Shown here one piece after another: positions 26,467 through 33,054 of a stretch of DNA of 33,054 bases. The first letter of the stretch is position 1. Each line of letters starts with the position of its first letter. Under the pieces are notes generated by a model. The model was not told the origin of the DNA. It made no database searches and saw only the letters and a list, made by a program, of their open reading frames with translations. Both the position numbers and the translations under genes were made by a program. Where the stretch lies: the NCBI RefSeq assembly GCF_013139515.1, contig NZ_WTAR01000099.1, forward strand, positions 1 to 33,054. Direction: 5' to 3'. This stretch comes from Lutibacter sp. GTDB taxonomy: Bacteria > Bacteroidota > Bacteroidia > Flavobacteriales > Flavobacteriaceae.

Positions 26467-26505
26467 CCTTGTAAATCCTATGTTTTACAAGGATTTTTAT
26501 TTTTT
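26467..26505 (+). terminator. Rho-independent terminator after tRNA-Arg
   Basis: A 9-bp perfect stem, CCTTGTAAA (26467-26475) with TTTACAAGG (26484-26492), has an eight-base loop and is followed by a T-rich run. It ends the yqeY-tRNA unit. Confidence 0.8.
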
Positions 26506-27071
26506 AGTCTAGAGTTTTTAAGTTTAATTGTTCCAAAAATATAAACGATTTTCTTGAAATTATGCCTATATCATTTACTAGTACAATAAAAAATCATAGA
26601 GTTTAAATGTTAAAAATCTATATCTTTTTTATTTAAATACCTTCACAAGCTTGTTTTTTAAAATTTTCTATTTTCTAGTTACATCTTACTTTCTAATTAA
26701 AGAGAACATATCTATATTTACATAGCACCTTTTTAGGTAATCAATCATATTGGAATCGCTACTTTATTCCATAAAAGACTAAATAATTTTTTTATAAGAT
26801 TATTTAGACACCCTACAAAACAAATATTTACTACAACATCACCACAACATTGGCAAAACTATAAGGTTGTAGTTGTGGTTTTTTAATTATTATTTGTATG
26901 CTAGTAATTGTTAAAAATGTTAATTATGTAAAGGGATTATAAGCTCTTTTAAAAAATAATTTAAGCCATTTTTATAAGAAATATTTTATTTGTATGATTT
27001 TTATAGAGGTTGATAAATTTAATTTAGAGATTTGTTAATGTAATTTTAACCTAAACTTAATTCAAATATTT
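26506..27071. other. AT-rich non-coding stretch upstream of the PUL
   Basis: No convincing gene is seen on either strand. The stretch is very AT-rich. It contains a 9-bp inverted repeat CTAAATAAT/ATTATTTAG (26779-26787, 26799-26807) and a hairpin cluster with a T-run at 26830-26884 listed separately. The susC leader must begin in its right part. I found no full TANNTTTG match near susC, so the promoter could be of another sigma class or be activator-dependent. No regulator gene (SusR, hybrid two-component or ECF sigma/anti-sigma) lies in this gap. Confidence 0.6.
26841..26884 (+). terminator. Hairpin with T-run upstream of susC
   Basis: ACCACAAC (26841-26848) pairs with GTTGTGGT (26872-26879) and is followed directly by a run of T. 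An overlapping alternative, ACTACAAC (26830-26837) with GTTGTAGT (26866-26873), shares two bases with the first stem. It could terminate a short upstream transcript or a leader of the PUL; the 23-base loop makes it weaker than the other terminators here. Confidence 0.45.
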
Positions 27072-30000
27072 ATGAAGTCAATTATTTTATCAATTTTTGT
27101 TGGTTTGATGGGGTTAATAGCCACAGGACAAACCTATGAAATTAAAGGTACTGTTTCAGATTCAGGAGGAAACCCTTTACCAGGTGTTTCTATAGTTGTT
27201 AAAAATACAGCTAAAGGAGCTTCTTCAGATTTCGATGGTAATTTTATTATTTCCGATGTCCTAAAAGGAGAAACGTTATTATTTTCCTATCTAGGATTTA
27301 TAACGCAAGAAGTTATTATTAACAGTTCAGAGACTTTGAACGTTGTTCTTGTTGAAGATACTCAAAGCTTAGACGAAGTCGTAGTTGTTGGGTATGGTAC
27401 TCAGAAAAAAAGAGAAGTAACAGGAGCTGTATCTGTAGTTAGCTCTAAAACATTAGAGAATTTGAAACCTGTTAAAATGGAACAAGCCTTACAAGGTACA
27501 GTTTCGGGTGTAAATGTAACAACTACCTCAGGTGCTCCAGGAGCAGATATTAACATTCGTATTAGAGGTATTGCTACCAATGGTGATAATAAACCTCTTA
27601 CTATTATTGATGGGTATGTTGGAGATCTAAGTTTGTTAAATCCAAATGATGTTGAGACGATTACTGTATTAAAGGATGCACAAGCTGCAATTTATGGTTC
27701 TACAGCTGCAAATGGGGTAATTCTAATCACAACAAAAATGGGTAAGAAAAATGCGAAACCAAAAATCTCGTATAATACTTATTATGGTTTTCAAGAGACT
27801 TCCAAAAAAATAAATGTTTTAAATGCTACGGAATATGCAGCTTTATTAAATGAAGCTTATGTAAGTGGTGGAGATCCGATTCCTTATCCAAATTTATCTG
27901 GAATTGGAAGAGGTACAGATTGGCAAGATGAGGTTTTTGGGACAGGAGTTCCAATTATAAGTCATGATTTGTCTATGTCTGGTGGATCTGAAAAAATTAC
28001 GTATGCTGTAAGTGGTTCACATTTAGATCAAGAAGGTATTATAGGTGGAAATAAATCTGGTTTTTTAAGAAATACAGCAAGAATTTCTTTAGGAGCTGAA
28101 CTTTCTGATGATTTGAAATTGAAATCAAATGTAATATATACCTATTTTAATAGAAAAACATTACCAGAAGGTGGTAATGCATCTGTACTTTTAAATGCAG
28201 TTAATAGTCCATCTACATTAAGTCCTTATAACGAGAATGGAGATTTTACAATATTCCCATTAGGGAGATTAGGAAATGAAATGATAAACCCTTTAGCTCA
28301 AATTGCAAACACTTATAACGATTATAATTTTAAAAAATTAAGTGGGAACTTCGGTTTAGATTACAATGTAATGGAAGGTCTAGTTTTATCAAGTTCAATT
28401 GGATTTAACACTTCAAATAGTGAAGGTAAAAGTTTTTCTAAAATTGTTAATTATGGAGGAAAAGTTTTTGATGTAACTAGAAGTTCAGTTGCTCAAAATG
28501 CTGTGAACGATAATAATTATTCTTTTGATATTTATGCAACGTATACAAAAGAAATTAATGAACACAAAATTGTTGGTACTTTAGGAAATACTATTTTTAA
28601 AGAGTGGGGTAATGGATTATTCGCAACAGGTTATGATATACCAAATAATACTTGGAGTAATGCTGATATTTCATTAGCAAATGGAGCTCCAGCTCCAGGA
28701 GTAATCCCTGTAGGTTCTTATAGTTATGATGAAAGAAAACTTTCATACTTTGGTAGATTGCAATATGATTTTAAAGGAAAATATTTGCTATCTGCTATGA
28801 TAAGAAGAGATGCTTCCACAAAATTTGGACCAGGAAATAAAGTAGGTTATTTCCCTTCATTTACTGCCGGTTGGATTTTATCTGATGAAACTTTCTTCGA
28901 AGAGTCTAATGTGCTTAATTTTATGAAATTGAGAGCTAGTTATGGTACTTTGGGTAATGATAGAATTCCAACCAATGGCTATATCTCACAACTATCAGGT
29001 GAAGCTACTTATGTTTTTGATGGGGAATTAACAAATGGAGTAGCAACAGGGCAAATTCCTAACCCAGATTTGAAATGGGAGGAAGCAAGAAAATTTGACG
29101 TTGGGTTAGACATGAAATTATTAGATAACAAAGTAAATGTTGTTGCAGATTATTTTATTGATACTAGAGCAGATTTGTTAATACCATCAATTCCAACCTC
29201 AGGAATACTTGGATCTGCGGCACCAGGAGCTTCTTCTCCAACTATTAATGCAGGGACAGTTAAAAACTCAGGATTTGAATTTTCAGTAGATTATAAAAAT
29301 AATTTTTCTGATGACTTCTCAATGAGTGTTGGTTATAATATAACATTCCTTAAAAATGAAGTAACAGAAATTAATGGAACTGAATTTATTGAAGGCGGCG
29401 TATTTAGTATTGGACAACCAGCACCATCTAGAATGGAAGTTGGACAACCAATAGGTTATTTCTACGGATATCAAACTGATGGAATTTTCCAAAATCAGGC
29501 TGAGATTGGTGCACACCCTTCACAATCAGATTTAGGAGCTCAATCAGCACCTGGTGATTTTCGTTATGTTGATATCAATAATGATGATATTATTGATGTA
29601 AATGACAGAACTAATATTGGAGACCCAATTCCAGATGCGACTATGGGGCTTAATTTACAGTTTAATTACAAAGCATTAGATTTTTCTATGTACACTTTTG
29701 CTTCTGTTGGAAATGATATGATACGTAATTATGAAAGTATTGCTATTGATGCCAATAATTTAAATTATACGCTAGACAGATGGACCGGAGAAGGAACAAG
29801 TAACAGTTCACCTAGAGTAACAACTGCAGCATCAACTAACAATGTTTTATCAACGTATTTTGTTGAAGATGCTTCTTATATAAGAATTCAAAACATACAA
29901 TTAGGGTATTCTATTAATTCTGAAGTTTTGGAAAGAAATGGTATTGGTAAATTAAGAATATATGCAAGTGCAAATAACCTATATACATTTACTAAATATA

Positions 30001-30110
30001 AAGGTTTTGACCCTGGAGCTTCAAGTGGTAACCCTATTGGCGGTGGAATAGATGATGGTTTTTACCCAATTCCAAGAACCTATATGATAGGTTTAAACAT
30101 TAATTTTTAA
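27072..30110 (+). CDS. SusC/RagA-type TonB-dependent outer-membrane transporter
   Basis: This outer-membrane barrel imports oligosaccharides (or other large nutrients) with energy from TonB-ExbBD. A signal peptide covers about residues 1-20. The CarboxypepD_reg-like domain runs over about 22-95 (GTVSDSGGNPLPGVSI start), then the SusC hallmark DEVVVVGYGTQKK at 101-113. The plug follows (LRGIATN-like IRIRGIATN at 162-170, ending near TKMGKK at 221-226), and then the barrel. Near the C-terminus DINNDDIIDVNDR is a metal-site-like loop typical of SusC. The 1012 residues are the normal length. The SusD partner begins 10 bases after the stop. Substrate cannot be assigned from this protein alone. Confidence 0.95.
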   Translation: MKSIILSIFVGLMGLIATGQTYEIKGTVSDSGGNPLPGVSIVVKNTAKGASSDFDGNFIISDVLKGETLLFSYLGFITQEVIINSSETLNVVLVEDTQSLDEVVVVGYGTQKKREVTGAVSVVSSKTLENLKPVKMEQALQGTVSGVNVTTTSGAPGADINIRIRGIATNGDNKPLTIIDGYVGDLSLLNPNDVETITVLKDAQAAIYGSTAANGVILITTKMGKKNAKPKISYNTYYGFQETSKKINVLNATEYAALLNEAYVSGGDPIPYPNLSGIGRGTDWQDEVFGTGVPIISHDLSMSGGSEKITYAVSGSHLDQEGIIGGNKSGFLRNTARISLGAELSDDLKLKSNVIYTYFNRKTLPEGGNASVLLNAVNSPSTLSPYNENGDFTIFPLGRLGNEMINPLAQIANTYNDYNFKKLSGNFGLDYNVMEGLVLSSSIGFNTSNSEGKSFSKIVNYGGKVFDVTRSSVAQNAVNDNNYSFDIYATYTKEINEHKIVGTLGNTIFKEWGNGLFATGYDIPNNTWSNADISLANGAPAPGVIPVGSYSYDERKLSYFGRLQYDFKGKYLLSAMIRRDASTKFGPGNKVGYFPSFTAGWILSDETFFEESNVLNFMKLRASYGTLGNDRIPTNGYISQLSGEATYVFDGELTNGVATGQIPNPDLKWEEARKFDVGLDMKLLDNKVNVVADYFIDTRADLLIPSIPTSGILGSAAPGASSPTINAGTVKNSGFEFSVDYKNNFSDDFSMSVGYNITFLKNEVTEINGTEFIEGGVFSIGQPAPSRMEVGQPIGYFYGYQTDGIFQNQAEIGAHPSQSDLGAQSAPGDFRYVDINNDDIIDVNDRTNIGDPIPDATMGLNLQFNYKALDFSMYTFASVGNDMIRNYESIAIDANNLNYTLDRWTGEGTSNSSPRVTTAASTNNVLSTYFVEDASYIRIQNIQLGYSINSEVLERNGIGKLRIYASANNLYTFTKYKGFDPGASSGNPIGGGIDDGFYPIPRTYMIGLNINF

Positions 30111-30120
30111 ATTTATTAAG

Positions 30121-31620
30121 ATGAAAAAATATATTTATATAACTATAATAGTAGTAGCAGCATTTTCGGCACTGACAATTTCTTGTACCGATGATTTTGT
30201 TGAACGTCCAGTTGAATATTCTATTGATTCTGAGAATTATTTTAATTCTCAATCAGAATACGAAAGTGCATTAATTGGAGCTTATGACCTTTTACAAACA
30301 ACTTTTGTAAATGTTTTAATGGGAGAGTTTGCATCAGACAATACTTTGTGTGGTGGAAATAGCCCAACGGATGTTCCAGGTTATCAACAAGTTGATGATA
30401 TGATTCATACACCTGTAAATACAGAAGTTAAAAAATTATGGGATTGGATGTTTGCTGGTGTTCAAAGAAGCAATTATATCCTTGAATTTAAAGATAATAT
30501 AGAGTTTGAAGGAAAAGATCAAATTATAGCAGAAGCTCGTTTTCTTAGAGCTTATTACCATTTTGAATTGGTAAAATGGTTTGGACCTATTCCAATGAAA
30601 GGAGATTTAAGATTTACTCCCGGAGATGAAACATCAATACCGCGTTCACCTGTTGAGGATGTATACGCTGCAATTTATGAGGATTTAATTTTCGCATCAG
30701 AGAATTTAAACTCAATACCATCGCAAACGGGAAGAGCTACAAGAGGTGCTGCATTGGCATTACTAGGGAAAGCTTATTTATATGAAGCATCATATAGCAA
30801 TCAAATAGAGAAATATGGTTTAGCAGCTGCTAAATTACAAGATGTTATTGATAGTGAAGGGTATTCTTTAGTTGAAGATTTTGATGAAATTTTTGAAATG
30901 GCAGGAGAAAATGGTGTTGAATCTGTTTTCGAAATTCAATATACAGATGTTGAAGGTGGAAGTTATGGCTATATGCAAGCTATTGAAGGTAATGTGGCTG
31001 TTGGTTTTGCAGGTCCAAATTCATACGATGGCCCTTTCTTTACAGCAGGGAACAATTTTAACCTACCTACTCAAAAAATAGTGGATGCTTTTGAAGCTGA
31101 CGATTTAAGAAAAGAGGTAACAATTCTAGATATAGATGCTTGGATAGTTGAACATCCTGAAGTAACTTATACAATACAAAATGAGCATACAGGTTATTTT
31201 AATAGAAAATACATTCCTAGAAAAAGAAGTGAAAATGCTGCTGCAGATTTAAAATTAACGAATCCAAATAACTATAGAGCAATTCGTTATGCTGATGTGT
31301 TATTAATGGCTGCAGAAGCTTACAGTAAATCTGGAAATGATGCAAAAGCTGCACTTTACTTAAATGAAGTAAGAGACAGAGCTTTTGGAGATCAAAATCA
31401 TAGAATAACTTTTACAGGTTCAAACTTATACAATGCAATTTTAGCAGAAAGAAGAGTTGAGTTTGCGGGTGAAGGCCTTCGTTTCTTCGATTTAGTTAGA
31501 ACTGGAAGAGCCGCTCAAGAAATTGATGGTTTTATAGTTAACAAAAATGAGGTATTCCCTATTCCATTAGAAGAAATTCAATTTTCAGGTGGTAATTGGA
31601 TCCAAAATCAGAATTATTAA
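30121..31620 (+). CDS. SusD/RagB-family surface glycan-binding lipoprotein
   Basis: SusD-type proteins form the lid on the SusC barrel and capture glycans at the cell surface. The lipoprotein signal peptide ends at C22 (ALTISC) and is followed by TDD, acidic residues that fit the surface-export rule of Bacteroidetes lipoproteins. Early TPR-like helices include EARFLRAYYHFELVKWFG, a strong family block, and AALALLGKAYLYEA. The C-terminal block YADVLLMAAEAY...LYNAILAERRVEFAGEGLRFFDLVR is likewise typical (only parts quoted). The 499 residues fit. It is co-transcribed with the SusC gene. Confidence 0.95.
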   Translation: MKKYIYITIIVVAAFSALTISCTDDFVERPVEYSIDSENYFNSQSEYESALIGAYDLLQTTFVNVLMGEFASDNTLCGGNSPTDVPGYQQVDDMIHTPVNTEVKKLWDWMFAGVQRSNYILEFKDNIEFEGKDQIIAEARFLRAYYHFELVKWFGPIPMKGDLRFTPGDETSIPRSPVEDVYAAIYEDLIFASENLNSIPSQTGRATRGAALALLGKAYLYEASYSNQIEKYGLAAAKLQDVIDSEGYSLVEDFDEIFEMAGENGVESVFEIQYTDVEGGSYGYMQAIEGNVAVGFAGPNSYDGPFFTAGNNFNLPTQKIVDAFEADDLRKEVTILDIDAWIVEHPEVTYTIQNEHTGYFNRKYIPRKRSENAAADLKLTNPNNYRAIRYADVLLMAAEAYSKSGNDAKAALYLNEVRDRAFGDQNHRITFTGSNLYNAILAERRVEFAGEGLRFFDLVRTGRAAQEIDGFIVNKNEVFPIPLEEIQFSGGNWIQNQNY

Positions 31621-31636
31621 AAAATAAACAATACAT

Positions 31637-33054
31637 ATGAAAACATTTAAATATTTCTTAAGTATACTATTATTTGTTGCAGCTGTAATAAGTTGTTCTG
31701 AAGATGAGTTAGGTAATTTAGATTTTGTATCTACTGCCGTAGCTCCAACAAATTTAATAGTACTTTTAGACGTAACTCCAGATAATACAGGGTTAGTAAC
31801 AATAACTCCTAATAGTGAGGGAGCAGTCTCTTATGCAATAATATTAGGAGATGAAACTGCTGAAGCTATAAACGTAAAGCAGGGTGAAAATATTCAGCAT
31901 ATATATGCTGAAGGTAATTATAATCTTAAAGTTGTAGCTACAGGAATTACAGGCTTAGAAAGTGAGTTAACACAACCATTAGTGGTTTCATTTAAAGCTC
32001 CTGAAAATTTAATAGTAACTATTGAAAATGATGCAGCAATCTCTAAACAAATAAATGTAACGGCAACTGCTGATTATGCAGCATCATTTGATGTGTATTT
32101 TGGAGAAGAAGGAAACGATGAGCCTATAACCGCTAATATTGGTGAAGTAGCTTCATATTTATATCAAGAATCAGGAACTTATACTATTAGAGTAGTAGCA
32201 AAAGGTGGTGCAATTGAAACAACAGAATATACAGTAGATTTTGAGGTAACAGAAATTTTACAGCCACTTACCGCAGCACCTACACCTAATAAATTAGAAG
32301 CTGATGTAATTTCATTGTTTAGTGATGTTTATACTCCAGCTACTGTTGATATGTTTGTTACAGATTGGTCAGCATTAACTTTACAAGAGGAAATCGCAAT
32401 AGAAGAAAATCAAACTTTAGTTTACAGAGAATTAAATTATGCAGGAATTATTACAGAATCTGCACCAATTGATGCTTCTGCAATGGAATATTTCCATTTT
32501 GATGTATGGAGTACAAATGTAACAACATTAAAAACTAAGTTCGTTGATTTTAACGGAACAGGATGGAACAATGGTTCTGATAATATTGAATTTGAGATCG
32601 AAAATACTATAACTGAAGAAGGAAAATGGGTAAGTTTTGATATTCCTTTAACAGATTTTGAAGGTATTCCTTTTTCTGATATTAATCAAATGGTTATTGC
32701 TGCTTCCCCTGTAGGTACCGTATTTTTAGATAATATGTATTTTTGGAAAGAGCCATCAGTAACATCATCTGTTTTAGATGGAACTTGGAAAATAGCACCT
32801 GAAGCAGGAGCTTTAAAAGTAGGGCCATCTTATGGTAATGGAGATTGGTGGACAAGCGATGAACAAGCAGTTATTGATAGAGCTTGTTTCTTTGATGACA
32901 CTTATGTTTTCAATTCAGACGGATCGTTTAGCAATGTTCTTGGAGCTGATACTTGGCTTGAAGCTTGGCAAGGAACTGCAGATGCTTGTGGAGCTCCAGT
33001 AGCCCCTCATGATGGAACAGCTGTTGCAACTTATAGCTATGATGCAGTTGGAGG
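31637..33054 (+). CDS. Surface lipoprotein of the PUL, SusE/F-position, incomplete at right edge
   Basis: The frame is open from ATG at 31637 to the window end (472 codons, no stop). A lipoprotein signal peptide ends at C20 (AAVISC) and is followed by SEDE, which fits surface exposure. Two Ig- or PKD-like beta modules seem to occupy about residues 36-120 and 121-210. A jelly-roll-like module with carbohydrate-binding-module character spans about 220-375 and ends in FLDNMYFWK. A separate C-terminal domain opens with DGTWKIAPEAGALKVGP near residue 380 and is rich in W, D and G. Position after susD suggests a glycan-binding SusE/SusF-like role. From memory, similar C-terminal domains occur in lipoproteins beside GH16-type glucanases in flavobacterial beta-glucan loci, but this is weak evidence. 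Confidence 0.75.
   Translation, partial: MKTFKYFLSILLFVAAVISCSEDELGNLDFVSTAVAPTNLIVLLDVTPDNTGLVTITPNSEGAVSYAIILGDETAEAINVKQGENIQHIYAEGNYNLKVVATGITGLESELTQPLVVSFKAPENLIVTIENDAAISKQINVTATADYAASFDVYFGEEGNDEPITANIGEVASYLYQESGTYTIRVVAKGGAIETTEYTVDFEVTEILQPLTAAPTPNKLEADVISLFSDVYTPATVDMFVTDWSALTLQEEIAIEENQTLVYRELNYAGIITESAPIDASAMEYFHFDVWSTNVTTLKTKFVDFNGTGWNNGSDNIEFEIENTITEEGKWVSFDIPLTDFEGIPFSDINQMVIAASPVGTVFLDNMYFWKEPSVTSSVLDGTWKIAPEAGALKVGPSYGNGDWWTSDEQAVIDRACFFDDTYVFNSDGSFSNVLGADTWLEAWQGTADACGAPVAPHDGTAVATYSYDAVG

Overview
The window is AT-rich DNA from a member of the Bacteroidetes, most likely a (marine-type) Flavobacteriaceae species. The evidence is a succinylornithine-type carbamoyltransferase in the arginine cluster, the flavobacterial order of the division and wall genes, a SusC/SusD pair with surface lipoproteins, TANNTTTG-type promoter elements, and almost no Shine-Dalgarno sequences. 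No phage, transposase, integrase, CRISPR array or obvious defence system is visible.

Region 1 (1-8180, + strand) is an arginine and proline biosynthesis operon: proC, argD, proA, proB, argF', argB, an argE-type M20 deacylase and argH. The genes abut or overlap by a few bases, with one break of about 200 bp between argF' and argB. That break holds two unrelated palindromic repeat elements. Both pathways start from glutamate and run through semialdehyde intermediates, so proA/proB/proC within the arg genes put glutamate phosphorylation, reduction and transamination under one transcript. The carbamoyltransferase has Ser at position 90, the position known to set N-succinyl versus N-acetyl preference.

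Region 2 (8184-10251, - strand) is a three-gene unit: an alpha/beta hydrolase, the ribosome-assembly GTPase EngB and an RluA-family pseudouridine synthase. It ends three bases from the argH stop codon. Its promoter faces away from mraZ.

Region 3 (10252-25888) is a complete dcw cluster: mraZ, rsmH, ftsL-like, ftsI, murE, mraY, murD, ftsW, murG, murC, ftsQ, ftsA and ftsZ. As is usual in this phylum, murF and ddl are absent. In front of mraZ is a set of TGGG/TGGA repeats in exact 10-bp register that fits a MraZ operator and overlaps a promoter-like element. Four genes start at TTG. A strong hairpin terminator follows ftsZ. Then come yqeY and tRNA-Arg(UCG), followed by a further terminator.

Region 4 (26439-33054) is accessory: a 630-bp AT-rich non-coding stretch with hairpins, then a polysaccharide utilisation locus. 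It comprises a SusC-type TonB-dependent transporter, a SusD-type lipoprotein, and a third surface lipoprotein with Ig/PKD-like and jelly-roll-like parts that runs off the right edge. The substrate cannot be fixed from the window; similarity from memory to lipoproteins of flavobacterial beta-glucan loci is only a weak hint.

Most of the window is well-known biology. The points worth a second look are the phased operator at mraZ, the Ser90 carbamoyltransferase, the paired palindromes inside the arg operon, competing hairpins upstream of susC, and the uncharacterised PUL lipoprotein.
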